Part shown: positions 33,130-42,219 of the stretch, piece by piece
Numbering within the stretch: the first letter of the stretch is position 1
Layout of the letters: the number at the start of each line of letters is the position of its first letter
Assembly: GCA_965218555.1 (NCBI GenBank)
Contig: OZ244625.1
Span: forward strand, 3,596,001 to 3,660,000
Length of the DNA: 64,000 bases
Source: JAPPLB01 sp965218555
GTDB lineage: Bacteria > Acidobacteriota > Terriglobia > Bryobacterales > UBA6623
Direction: 5' to 3'
The notes under the pieces: generated by a model
What the model saw: only the letters and a program-made list of their open reading frames with translations
What the model was told of the DNA's origin: nothing
Databases searched by the model: none
Position numbers and translations under genes: made by a program

Positions 33130-34020
33130 ATGCAGACGTATCAGGACATCATCCTCAAGCTGAAGTCTTTCTGGGCGAAGCAAGACGCGGTCATCCAGGA
33201 ACCTTTCGACGTGGAAGTCGGGGCCGGCACGATGTGTCCGGAGACCTTTCTGCGGGTGCTCGGGCCGGAACCCTACCGCACCGTGTACGTGCAGCCGAGC
33301 CGGCGTCCGGCGGACGGCCGCTACGGCGAGAACCCCAACCGGCTCTACAAGCACATGCAGCTTCAGGTGATTCTCAAGCCGTCACCGGACGACATTGTCG
33401 AGCTGTACATGCACAGCCTGGAGGCCATCGGCATCGATCTGCGGCGACACGACTTCAAGCTCGAAGAGGACAACTGGGAAGCGCCCACGCTCGGCGCGTG
33501 GGGCGTCGGCTGGCAGGTGATGCTCGACGGCCTGGAGATCACCCAGTTCACCTACTTCCAACAATGCGGCGGCATCGACCTCGATCTGGTGCCCGCGGAG
33601 TTGACCTACGGGCTCGAGCGCCTCGCGGCGTTTCTGCAGAACGTCGACAGCATGTACGACATCCAGTGGAACGATACCTGGACATACCGGGACGTGCGCT
33701 TGCTCGACGAGCAGCAGTACTCGGTCTACAACTTCGAGAAGGCCGACGTCGCGGCCATCCGCAAGGCGTTCGAGATCCACGAAGCGGAGAGCCGGCGCTT
33801 GGTCGGTGAGTACGAGACCGTCGAGGATACGGCCGAGCGGGCGCGGTTCCCCCTGCTTCCGGCTTACGATCAGGTGCTCAAGTGCTCCCACCTGTTCAAC
33901 ACGCTCGATGCGCGTGGAGCGATCAGCGTGGCCGAGCGGGCGGCGGTGATCCAACGGGTTCGCAAGCTCGCCGTGAGTCTGGCGGCCGCCTGGATGGACC
34001 AGCAGGAGGTGATCGGCTGA
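33130..34020 (+). CDS. glyQ: Glycyl-tRNA synthetase alpha subunit
   Basis: GlyQ holds the catalytic site of the alpha2beta2 glycyl-tRNA synthetase that charges tRNA-Gly. The 296-residue product shows MQTYQDIILKLKSFWAKQDA, EVGAGTMCPETFLRVLGPEP, YVQPSRRPADGRYGENPNRL, QLQVILKPSPDDIVELY and DNWEAPTLGAWGVGWQVMLD, all strongly conserved. It overlaps glyS by one base (TGATG at 34018-34022), so the two subunits are translationally coupled. No T-box leader is recognisable in the short upstream region. Confidence 0.97.
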   Translation: MQTYQDIILKLKSFWAKQDAVIQEPFDVEVGAGTMCPETFLRVLGPEPYRTVYVQPSRRPADGRYGENPNRLYKHMQLQVILKPSPDDIVELYMHSLEAIGIDLRRHDFKLEEDNWEAPTLGAWGVGWQVMLDGLEITQFTYFQQCGGIDLDLVPAELTYGLERLAAFLQNVDSMYDIQWNDTWTYRDVRLLDEQQYSVYNFEKADVAAIRKAFEIHEAESRRLVGEYETVEDTAERARFPLLPAYDQVLKCSHLFNTLDARGAISVAERAAVIQRVRKLAVSLAAAWMDQQEVIG

Positions 34021-36077
34021 TGGCTGAGTTCCTGCTGGAGATCGGCACCGAGGAGATTCCGGATTGGATGATCGAGCCCGCCTGCGAGCACCTGAAGCGC
34101 AATTTCCTGGACGTGCTGACGGAAGCGGGGTTGGCCGAAGGAGTGACCTGCGTCACGCACGCGACACCGCGCCGTCTGGTGCTGGCCACCCAGCAAGTCG
34201 CCGAGCGGCAAGCCGACAAGGAAGAGGTGCTGAAGGGTCCTCCCCAAAAAATCGCCTTTGACGCAGACGGCAAGCCCACGAAAGCGGGTGAGGGCTTCGC
34301 CAAACGGGCGGGCGTCTCGATGACCGACATTCAGATCGGCGGTGACGGCCGGCTTTTCGTAAAGCGAATCGTGCCAGGCCGCGAGACGCTCGAAATTCTG
34401 GGCGAAGCACTCCCGGCCGTCATCCTCAAGATTCACTTTCCGAAGACAATGTATTGGACTGGGAAGTCCGGGCCGCGTTTTATCCGCCCGATTCGTTGGC
34501 TTGTGGCGCTGCTCGACGGGCGAATCGTACCGTTCGAGATCGCCGGCGTCGCATCCGGTGGAAGCACACAGGGTCATCGGCGTCTGGGCGACGCCAGAAT
34601 CGACGTCACGGGCTTCGCTGACTATCAGGATCAACTCGGCAAAAACTACGTGCTGCTTTCGGCGCAAACGCGGCGGGAACGAATCGAAAAGCTTGCGAAC
34701 GAGCTCGTGCCGGACGGCTTGCGAGTCCGTAAGAACGATAAACTGCTCAAGGCGCTCTGCTATTTGACCGAGTACCCGACGCCGATTCTCGGCAAGTTCG
34801 AAGAGGAGTTTCTCGACCTGCCGGAAGAGGTGCTAGAGACGGTGATGCAACACCACCAGCGTTACTTCGCCGTCGATGACGCCAATGGCAAGCTTCAACC
34901 GCAGTTCGTTGCCGTGGCCAACCTGGACGGCGACCCGATTGGGGAGATTCAGCGCGGCCACGAGCGAGTCCTGCGGGCGCGATTCAACGACGGGCGCTTC
35001 TTCTGGGAAGTCGATCAGAAACAGAAGCTCGCCGAGCGTGTGGGTGACCTGGAGGGTGTCGTCTTTCACGCCAAGCTGGGCACCTATCTGGCCAAAAGCA
35101 AGAGGACGGCGAGAATCGTCGATGAGATTGCCTCGGAACTAAGCGTCAACGATGAGACGGCGCGGAATGCGCATCGTGCAGCCGAGTTGGCGAAGTGCGA
35201 TTTGACGACTGCGATGGTCGGAGAGTTCCCGGAGCTGCAAGGAGTGATCGGGGGCTTGTACGCGGCCCACCAAGGCGAGCCGCGAGAAGTGGCCGATGCG
35301 ATCTACGATCACTATCTACCCGCCGGAGCGGAAGAAGAGATCCCGAGAGGCCTCTCGGGCAGGATGGTAGCGATTGCCGACAAGCTCGATACGTTGGGAG
35401 GCTTCTTCGCGGTCGGCATGATGCCGAGCGGTTCGCGAGATCCCTTCGCACTGCGCCGCGCAGCCTACGGCATCATCCGCATCCTGATCGAGGGTGAACT
35501 GCCGCTGTCGGTCGACCGACTATGCGAGATGGCAGGAGCGGAAGGTCACGCCAGCCACTTGCGCGCATTCTTCGTCGACCGGCTGCGTTACTACCTTCGC
35601 GAAGTCCGGGGCTACCGCTACGACGAAGTGAACGCCGTGACCGGCGCCTCTTCGGACGTTCCACTGGACGTGAGGGTGCGGACGGAAGCCATTTCACGAG
35701 TGCGGCCGACCCCGGATTTCGAACCCCTGGCGGTCAGCTTCAAACGCATCGAAAACATCCTGAGAAAGGCCGGGGGCGTCGAGAAGTACGCAGCGCAGAC
35801 GGTTACCCAGGACCTGCTCGAAGAGGGCTCGGAAGCCGACTTGCACCGCGCCGTAACCGCTCTTAGCGCAAATGTCAGCCGCCGGAAGAGAACGGGTGAG
35901 TATGCCGCAGCGTTGAGCGCCATCGCCTCATTGCGCCCCGCCGTCGATCGATTCTTTGACGACGTGCTCGTCATGGCCGAAGACGAGGCGGTCCGCAACA
36001 ACCGCCTCGTGTTCCTGGCTCACGTGCTGACCGAGTTCTCTACCATCGCCGATTTCGGGGAGATCGTTTCCGGCTGA
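34020..36077 (+). CDS. glyS: Glycyl-tRNA synthetase beta subunit
   Basis: GlyS binds tRNA-Gly and completes the tetrameric synthetase. ATG 34020 overlaps the glyQ stop; a longer frame to 33882 lies within glyQ and is rejected. The 685-residue product starts MAEFLLEIGTEEIPDWMIEP, the family signature, and contains HATPRRLVLATQQVAERQAD, KTMYWTGKSGPRFIRPIRWL, HHQRYFAVDDANGKLQPQFV and SGRMVAIADKLDTLGGFFAV. The C-terminal anticodon-binding (DALR-like) region follows. Order glyQ-glyS-ppdK on one strand suggests one transcription unit. Confidence 0.97.
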   Translation: MAEFLLEIGTEEIPDWMIEPACEHLKRNFLDVLTEAGLAEGVTCVTHATPRRLVLATQQVAERQADKEEVLKGPPQKIAFDADGKPTKAGEGFAKRAGVSMTDIQIGGDGRLFVKRIVPGRETLEILGEALPAVILKIHFPKTMYWTGKSGPRFIRPIRWLVALLDGRIVPFEIAGVASGGSTQGHRRLGDARIDVTGFADYQDQLGKNYVLLSAQTRRERIEKLANELVPDGLRVRKNDKLLKALCYLTEYPTPILGKFEEEFLDLPEEVLETVMQHHQRYFAVDDANGKLQPQFVAVANLDGDPIGEIQRGHERVLRARFNDGRFFWEVDQKQKLAERVGDLEGVVFHAKLGTYLAKSKRTARIVDEIASELSVNDETARNAHRAAELAKCDLTTAMVGEFPELQGVIGGLYAAHQGEPREVADAIYDHYLPAGAEEEIPRGLSGRMVAIADKLDTLGGFFAVGMMPSGSRDPFALRRAAYGIIRILIEGELPLSVDRLCEMAGAEGHASHLRAFFVDRLRYYLREVRGYRYDEVNAVTGASSDVPLDVRVRTEAISRVRPTPDFEPLAVSFKRIENILRKAGGVEKYAAQTVTQDLLEEGSEADLHRAVTALSANVSRRKRTGEYAAALSAIASLRPAVDRFFDDVLVMAEDEAVRNNRLVFLAHVLTEFSTIADFGEIVSG

Positions 36078-36144
36078 AATCGGAAGCGGCGGTCTGCAAA
36101 GCCAGACCAGCAAGCAAAAATAAAAAACGGAGCAACAAAAGAAG

Positions 36145-38820
36145 ATGGACAAGTACATCTATGCATTCGGATCAGGAACGGCCGAAGGCAACGGGACGAT
36201 GAAAGACACTCTCGGGGGCAAGGGCGCGGGCCTCGCCGAAATGAGCCGGGCCGGAGTGCCGGTTCCGCCCGGCTTCACCATTGCAACCCAGGTCTGCAAT
36301 CTGTATTTCGAGAATGGCAACACGACCCCATCCGCCATCCGGAAAGAGATGGAGCAGCATCTCGCGAAGCTCGAAGGAACGATGGACCAGAAGCTGGGCG
36401 ATACGGAGAACCCGCTTCTGGTGAGCGTACGCTCAGGCGCCAAGTTCTCGATGCCGGGCATGATGGACACCATCCTCAACCTCGGGCTCAATGATGAGAC
36501 CACGAAGGTGCTCGCAAAGAAATCGGGCAATCCCCGCTTCGCCTACGATTGCTACCGGCGCTTCATTCAGATGTTCGGCAACGTCGTGCTGGCTATCGAC
36601 AAGGATGATTTTGAGCATCTGCTCGAAGACCTCAAGAAGAAGCGGAAAGTCAAGCTCGACACGGACCTCACGGTGGAGGACCTCAAGCTCTTGACGGAGC
36701 GGTTCAAAAAGGTTGTCCAGCAGAAAACTAAGAAGGATTTTCCCCAGAACGCTCGGCAGCAGCTCGACATGGCGAGGGACGCCGTGTTCCGGTCGTGGCA
36801 CAACCCGCGAGCCAAGCATTACCGACGCATGAATGAGATCGCCGATGACCTCGGCACGGGCGTCAATGTGCAAACGATGGTGTTCGGCAACCTCGGCGAC
36901 ACGTCGGCAACCGGCGTGGGTTTCACGCGTAATCCCGCGACGGGGGAGAAGGTGTTTTACGGTGAGTTCCTGATTAACGCGCAAGGGGAAGACGTCGTAG
37001 CCGGCATTCGCACGCCGCGTCCGATTTCAGAGCTCAAGGAACTGATGCCCGGGGCTTTTGACGAGTTACGGCGGATCACGACCAATCTGGAAAACCACTA
37101 CCGCGATGTGCAGGATTTCGAGTTCACGATCCAGGACCGCAAGCTCTACATGCTGCAGACGCGCAACGGCAAGCGCACCGGGCCGGCCGCCGTCCGCATC
37201 GCGGTCGAGATGGCTGAAGAGGGTCTGATCTCGAAGCAAGAGGCGGTGCTGCGAGTCGATCCGGCACAGCTCGATCAATTGCTGCATCCCGTTCTTGAAG
37301 CGAAATCGAAAGCCTCTCTCAACTGTTTGACCGTCGGCCTGCCGGCTTCGCCGGGGGCGTCGGTGGGACGGATTGTCTATACCGCCGACGAGGCCGTCCG
37401 GCAGTCCCAAAAGGGACCGGTCGTATTGGTTCGAGCAGAAACGACACCGGACGACATCCACGGCATGGAGGTAGCAAGGGGCATTCTTACCTCGCGCGGC
37501 GGCATGACGAGCCACGCGGCGGTTGTCGCGCGCGGCATGGGAACGCCCTGTGTGGCAGGCGCGGGCGAGATCAACGTCGACACCAGAGCCAAGCGTTTGC
37601 AGTGCGGTATGACGACGCTCGAAGAAGGCGACTGGATTTCGCTGGACGGCTCGACCGGCGACGTTTTTGAGGGCCAAGCGGCCACAATTGATCCAGACCC
37701 ATCGAGCGGTCACCTCTCAAACTTCATGTCCTGGGTAGACGAGTTTCGAACGATCGACGTCCGCACCAACGCCGAGGTCCCGCGCGACGCGAAGACCGCT
37801 CGCAAGTTCGGTGCGGAGGGGATTGGCCTTTGCCGCACCGAGCATATGTTCTTCGCGGGCGAGCGCATCGACTACATGCGTGCAATGATCCTCGCGGATA
37901 ACGAGACGGATCGCCGCAAAGCCCTCAAGAAGCTTCTGCCGATGCAACGCAAGGACTTTCGCGACCTGTTCAAGGTCATGGACGGCTATCCGGTCATCAT
38001 CCGAACGTTGGACCCTCCGCTGCACGAGTTCTTGCCGAAGCGTGAAGACTTGATGGTCGAGATCGCCACCATGAAGGCGTCCAACAAGCGCCGCGGCATC
38101 AAGGCCAAGGAAGAGTTGCTCGTTCGCGTGGAGGAACTGCACGAGTTCAACCCCATGCTGGGCCATCGTGGCTGCCGCCTGGGCATTACTTTCCCGGAAA
38201 TCACCGAGATGCAGGCGCAGGCCATTTTCGAAGCTGCGGTGCAGTGCGCCAGGGAAGGGATCAAGGTCATTCCGGAAATCATGATTCCGCTTGTGGGAAA
38301 CGTCCGGGAGTTGGAAGACCAGAAGCGCATCGTGGTGGAAACCGCCGACAAGGTGTTCACTCAAGACGGAATGAAGGTGGATTACATGGTCGGCACGATG
38401 ATCGAAGTGCCGCGCAGCGCACTGACCGCCGATCAGATCGCTCAGAAAGCCGAGTTCTTCAGCATCGGCACGAACGACCTCACGCAAACGACCTTCGGTT
38501 TTTCACGAGATGACTCCGGCGGATTCATCCAGGAGTATCAGAAGCGGAACATCATCGATCAGGATCCGTTCGCTGTTCTCGATCGCGATGGCGTTGGCTC
38601 GCTGATCAAGATCGCGCTCCAGAAGGGCCGCAAGACTCGGCCGGACCTCGAAATCGGCATCTGCGGGGAGCACGGCGGTGATCCGAAATCCGTCGAGTTC
38701 TGCGTCCATGCGGGACTGAACTACGTGAGCGCTTCGCCGTATCGCGTGCCGATCGCCAAACTGGCTGCGGCCCAGGCTGCGATCTCCAAAGGTAAAGAAG
38801 AGATGATGCGGACGGCGTAA
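36145..38820 (+). CDS. ppdK: Pyruvate, phosphate dikinase
   Basis: PPDK interconverts pyruvate, ATP and phosphate with PEP, AMP and pyrophosphate. The 891-residue product has the ATP-grasp N-domain (LGGKGAGLAEMSRAGVPVPP, GMMDTILNLGLND, GVGFTRNPATGEKVFYGEF), the phosphohistidine domain with the active His in GGMTSHAAVVARGMGTPCVA, and the PEP/pyruvate barrel (RTEHMFFA, EIMIPLVG, FSIGTNDLTQTTFGFSRDD and the catalytic Cys in GICGEHGGDP). GGAG lies about 13 bases and AAGAAG directly before ATG 36145. No regulatory kinase gene is next to it. It is 67 bases from glyS. Confidence 0.97.
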   Translation: MDKYIYAFGSGTAEGNGTMKDTLGGKGAGLAEMSRAGVPVPPGFTIATQVCNLYFENGNTTPSAIRKEMEQHLAKLEGTMDQKLGDTENPLLVSVRSGAKFSMPGMMDTILNLGLNDETTKVLAKKSGNPRFAYDCYRRFIQMFGNVVLAIDKDDFEHLLEDLKKKRKVKLDTDLTVEDLKLLTERFKKVVQQKTKKDFPQNARQQLDMARDAVFRSWHNPRAKHYRRMNEIADDLGTGVNVQTMVFGNLGDTSATGVGFTRNPATGEKVFYGEFLINAQGEDVVAGIRTPRPISELKELMPGAFDELRRITTNLENHYRDVQDFEFTIQDRKLYMLQTRNGKRTGPAAVRIAVEMAEEGLISKQEAVLRVDPAQLDQLLHPVLEAKSKASLNCLTVGLPASPGASVGRIVYTADEAVRQSQKGPVVLVRAETTPDDIHGMEVARGILTSRGGMTSHAAVVARGMGTPCVAGAGEINVDTRAKRLQCGMTTLEEGDWISLDGSTGDVFEGQAATIDPDPSSGHLSNFMSWVDEFRTIDVRTNAEVPRDAKTARKFGAEGIGLCRTEHMFFAGERIDYMRAMILADNETDRRKALKKLLPMQRKDFRDLFKVMDGYPVIIRTLDPPLHEFLPKREDLMVEIATMKASNKRRGIKAKEELLVRVEELHEFNPMLGHRGCRLGITFPEITEMQAQAIFEAAVQCAREGIKVIPEIMIPLVGNVRELEDQKRIVVETADKVFTQDGMKVDYMVGTMIEVPRSALTADQIAQKAEFFSIGTNDLTQTTFGFSRDDSGGFIQEYQKRNIIDQDPFAVLDRDGVGSLIKIALQKGRKTRPDLEIGICGEHGGDPKSVEFCVHAGLNYVSASPYRVPIAKLAAAQAAISKGKEEMMRTA

Positions 38821-38851
38821 CTCTTGCGCCTGCCCTCAGATGATCAGCGGT

Positions 38852-38896
38852 AGACCGAATCATCACGGCTTCGGCTCTCTGTTACGGATTCGGTCT
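38852..38896. terminator. 10-bp inverted repeat after ppdK
   Basis: AGACCGAATC (38852-38861) pairs perfectly with GATTCGGTCT (38887-38896) around a 25-base loop, 31 bases beyond the ppdK stop. The sequence after it is TGTCAG, not a T-run, so it is at best a weak intrinsic terminator or an RNA-stabilising hairpin. Confidence 0.4.
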
Positions 38897-38971
38897 TGTC
38901 AGTTCGGATGAACCGACCTGCCGAAGCGCCTCCGTGCCTGCGATTTGAGCAAGCCCACAAGCCCAAGCCTG

Positions 38972-39064
38972 CTTGTCAGTACATCGAGCACGGCAAGCAA
39001 GCGCAACGAGGTCATGGCGGTCTTATCGCGTGCTTCGGCCGTCAGATGGTGAGAAATGCAGGCT
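38972..39064. repeat. Dispersed short repeat, copy C
   Basis: About 93 bases match 57776-57868 closely (shared stretches such as AGTACATCGAGCACGGCAAG and GTCATGGCGGTCTTATCGCG). The right end reads GGTGAGAAATGCAGGCT, the same terminal sequence as copies A and B. Only the right half of the element is clear here. On the minus strand its end, TAGCCTGCAT, supplies the TAG stop of the ManD-like gene. Confidence 0.8.
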
Positions 39065-40445
39065 AAGGCCGGATCACCGACCCATCCCGACGGCGCGTCG
39101 TGCCCCAGTGGTAGTCAAACGGCGTCGGCAGCCGGTCCGCCGGATACTTCGCCGCCGCCTGCTCGTCAAGCTCCACGCCCCAACCGGGTCTCTCGTTGGC
39201 CCAGAAGTAGCCGTCCTTGAGTTGCGGACAGCCCGGGAAGACCTCTTGCGTCTCTTCTGGAAAGACTGTTCTCTCCTGAATGCCGAAGTTGTAGCAGGCA
39301 AGGTCGAGCGCGATATTGGCGCAGTGACCGATCGGTGACACATCCCCCGGCCCGTGCCAAGCGGTGCGCACCCCGAACCATTCACAAAGCGCGGCCAGCT
39401 TGCGTGCAGGACTCAGGCCGCCGATCTGCGAGATGTGCACGCGCATGTAGTCGATGAGCCGGTCGGTCACGAGCCCGATAAACTCATGCGGGCTGTTGAA
39501 CAACTCGCCCATGGCGATCGGCGTTGTCGTGTTCGCCCGGATGTGCTTGAAGTAGCCGATCTGCTCGGGAGCGAGTGGATCTTCGATGAAGAACGGCTTG
39601 TACTGTTCGAGTTCCTTGCACAGGTTGAGCGCCTGGTCCGGCGAGACGCGCTCATGCACGTCGTGGAGCAACTCGATTTCGTTCCCCAGGGTCGTGCGCA
39701 TGTGCTCGAAGAGTTTCGGAACGATCCGCACATATGGACCGGGTTCGTAGACCCGCTCGCGAGGCGGCCCGGCGGGCGGCGGCAGTTCGCTCGCGGCCTC
39801 GCCCGCGTCAGAACCTCCTGAACGGCGGGCGCCGTAATTCGCCATGCCGGGAATGCCGACCTGAATCCGCACGTGCCGGTAGCCTTCTTCAATGAAGCCC
39901 CGCGCCATGTCCTCGACTTCTTTGAAAGTGTTGCCGGAAGCGTGCGCGTAGCAGTCGGCCGCCATCCGCGTCTTGCCGCCGAGCAACTGGTAGACGGGCA
40001 TGTTGGCGCGTTTGCCCTTGATGTCCCACAGCGCCTGATCGACGCCGCTCATCGCGTTGTAGAGCACCGGGCCGTTGCGCCAATACGAGCTGACGTACAT
40101 CGACTGCCAGATGTCTTCGATGTGGTCCGGGTCTTTGCCTTTGAGGAAAGGCGCCAGGAATTCATCAACCGCCGTGACGACCGCCTTGGCGCGTTGGTTG
40201 AACGTCGCGCAGCCAAGGCCGTAGAGCCCCGGCTCGCTGGTATCGACTTTGACGACCGTCAGCCGGATTTGCGGCGCGGCGACGAGCACCGCCTTCACGT
40301 TGGTGATCTTCAAAGCCGGAAGCCCGTTTTGCGCCTGCCGCTCCTGCGGTCTCGGCCGGTAGGCGAAGGCTTGATGAGCCATCAAGCCGGCGAGATTAAC
40401 GGCGGCGCCTCCGGTGGCGAGTCGAAACATGTCACGTCGGTTCAT
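39063..40445 (-). CDS. Exported mannonate dehydratase-like enolase-superfamily protein (ManD/RspA type)
   Basis: The 460-residue product carries the ManD/RspA pattern of the mandelate-racemase group: GVDQALWDIKGKRANMPVYQ, metal ligands Asp in LLHDVHERVSP, Glu in FFIEDPLAPEQ and Glu in PIAMGELFNSP, plus the His in RTAWHGPGDVSP. These enzymes dehydrate D-mannonate or related sugar acids. The N-terminus NRRDMFRLATGGAAVNLAGL is a twin-arginine signal, unusual for this cytoplasmic family. ATG 40445 has AAAGGAG about 9 bases upstream; a longer start at 40508 is rejected. A Gly/Ser/Pro-rich insert (around residues 205-230) is also atypical. Confidence 0.87.
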   Translation of the reverse strand: MNRRDMFRLATGGAAVNLAGLMAHQAFAYRPRPQERQAQNGLPALKITNVKAVLVAAPQIRLTVVKVDTSEPGLYGLGCATFNQRAKAVVTAVDEFLAPFLKGKDPDHIEDIWQSMYVSSYWRNGPVLYNAMSGVDQALWDIKGKRANMPVYQLLGGKTRMAADCYAHASGNTFKEVEDMARGFIEEGYRHVRIQVGIPGMANYGARRSGGSDAGEAASELPPPAGPPRERVYEPGPYVRIVPKLFEHMRTTLGNEIELLHDVHERVSPDQALNLCKELEQYKPFFIEDPLAPEQIGYFKHIRANTTTPIAMGELFNSPHEFIGLVTDRLIDYMRVHISQIGGLSPARKLAALCEWFGVRTAWHGPGDVSPIGHCANIALDLACYNFGIQERTVFPEETQEVFPGCPQLKDGYFWANERPGWGVELDEQAAAKYPADRLPTPFDYHWGTTRRRDGSVIRP

Positions 40446-40719
40446 GGCATCGGTCTCCTTTGGCAAGAACGAACTTCCTATCATCGGCAAAGAACCCTCG
40501 AGCCGCAAGGGAACGGCAGGCCGACAGACGGAGCTTCACGTTCTGCGTTCTCGAACATCTTCGCAGCCCGGTGTGCCGCCGGTCGGAGTACCTGAGTGTA
40601 CATTTCTGCCTGGTTCCATTGCTATTCACGCCCTGAGCACATCAGTGCCCCTTGTTACATTGAAGATGGAGTCGAGGTCTGCTTTGACCACGACATTCCT
40701 GGAGGAAGGAATCATACCG

Positions 40720-41091
40720 ATGAAAAAAATGATCATCATGCTGTCGTTGGTCGCGATTGGGGTTCTCGTGCCGACAACAGTGTCCGCGTCCGGCTCCATT
40801 GCGGCTGGTCGAGGCATCAACCCCAGAAACGCATACACGCAGGGCAAGGCGCTCACGTTCAAAAAACTCGTGTGCAAATCCTGTCCTCTACAAAAGGGTG
40901 AACTGGATCGGGCGCGCGCTCAAAGCTTGAAGACCAGCCTTGAGGCCCGTGACGCTGCTGAGAAGCCGGGCACTCCGGACGACGAGCACATCCTGGTGCT
41001 ATGCCCGGGCGCCCGTGGCGCCGAGTGTGACGGCAAGGTGGACGAACAGGAACTCGTCCACTACTACCTCACGCGGCGCTACAAACTGTAA
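40720..41091 (+). CDS. Small secreted Cys-containing protein of unknown function
   Basis: ATG 40720 follows an excellent ribosome site, GGAGGAAGGA at 40701-40710, 9 bases away. The 123-residue product has a signal peptide (MIIMLSLVAIGVLVPTTVSA) and a mature part with two Cys pairs: VCKSCPLQKGELDRARAQSL and LCPGARGAECDGKVDEQEL, ending in HYYLTRRYKL. There is no CxxCH haem motif; the cysteines may form disulfides or bind metal. I do not recognise the family. It is followed after 57 bases by a beta-barrel protein gene on the same strand. Confidence 0.75.
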   Translation: MKKMIIMLSLVAIGVLVPTTVSASGSIAAGRGINPRNAYTQGKALTFKKLVCKSCPLQKGELDRARAQSLKTSLEARDAAEKPGTPDDEHILVLCPGARGAECDGKVDEQELVHYYLTRRYKL

Positions 41092-41148
41092 CCGCTTCAG
41101 TTCTTATAAGAGAAAACCAACCGAGTCATGTAATCGAGGAGCATAATA

Positions 41149-42022
41149 TTGCAACGCAATTTTTTTTATTATTCTGACTGTAATCACAGCCATCGCTATC
41201 TACGGGCCGCCGGCATTCGCCGGCAGCTCGCCATGGCTTCCCTCACCGAGGGGAGGCTCCATCACCGTGTCCTATGTGTCGCAGGGCGCCACTGAGTTCT
41301 ACCGCAGCACCGTGAAAGGCCCAACCCCTGGCGGGGGCGCCAATCTCTCGCAACAAACCGTGTGGGTGGATGGGGTTTACGGCCTTTCTGATTCCGTAGC
41401 GTTGGACTTTCGGGTAGGTGAAGCCCGAAGTTCATTCATCACCGGAGAAGGCCTGCCGCCATCGCAGCAGAATATCAACGGCTTGGCGGATATCAATGTC
41501 GGCGTGGTCTGGCGCGCCGTCGACGAAGTGGTGAGTTCCGGGCCGAGCATTGCTTTCCGCGTCGCAGGGATCAAGGCCGGGAATTACGAAACCGGCTACA
41601 TCAACTCGCTCGGCGATGGGGGGAACGGAGTAGAACTGTCGGCGATGGCCGGCAAGTTCATTGCTGATCGGTTTGCCGTATCCAGTGAGATCGGTTACCG
41701 CTACCGCGACTCCAAAGCCCACGAAATCCCGTCCAACGTCTTCGCCAGGTTTTCGGCCGGCGTACTCGTTGGCGGTGGAGTCGGGGTGAACCTCAACTAC
41801 AAGATCGACAATTCGCTGTCCGGTCTGGAGATTGGCGTCCCTCCGTTTTCGGCGAGCCGTTTTCCCGAACTCCAGGAAGACATCCATCTGCTTGGCCCTA
41901 CCGTGAGCTTCAGCGTGTCGGACCAGGCGAGCATCGCAGTTTCATATGCGAAGGTCGTCCATGGCCGGAACACGGCGGCGTCCAACGTCTTCAGCGTTTC
42001 GTTCGGATACTCGTTCAATTGA
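41149..42022 (+). CDS. Outer-membrane beta-barrel-like protein, frameshifted in an eight-T run
   Basis: From about 41180 to TGA 42022 the product is a long series of amphipathic beta strands ending FSVSFGYSFN, with C-terminal aromatic residues as in outer-membrane barrels. The frame lacks a good start of its own. A TTG at 41149 with GAGGAG 7 bases upstream begins MQRNFF; if the T-run at 41160-41167 had seven bases rather than eight, it would read FFIILTVITAIAIYG then PPAFAG, an ideal signal peptide. So the gene is one base out of frame. This may be slippage-based switching, decay or a base-calling error. Function unknown; it pairs with the small secreted protein upstream. Confidence 0.72.
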
Positions 42023-42038
42023 TTCGAGTTGAACCGTC

Positions 42039-42096
42039 TTGCCGAGAGGCGATGCCATGCGTCCCGGAGTCGACGGTGGTCTAAGCCTCTCGGCAA
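42039..42096. terminator. 12-bp perfect inverted repeat between convergent genes
   Basis: TTGCCGAGAGGC (42039-42050) pairs with GCCTCTCGGCAA (42085-42096) around a 34-base loop. It lies 17 bases after the beta-barrel gene stop, in the gap to the convergent DUF547 gene. No T-run follows on either strand, so a bidirectional intrinsic terminator is possible but not certain. Confidence 0.45.
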
Positions 42097-42219
42097 ACGA
42101 TTCCCACCCTCAACGAGCTACAGCAGGGTGTCTGCGTCTCCGGCTAGCCGTTATCCCAAGAACCTGAGCGAACAGCGCCCCGGTTCAACGTCTGCCTCCG
42201 CAGCGGTCCGCGACACATT

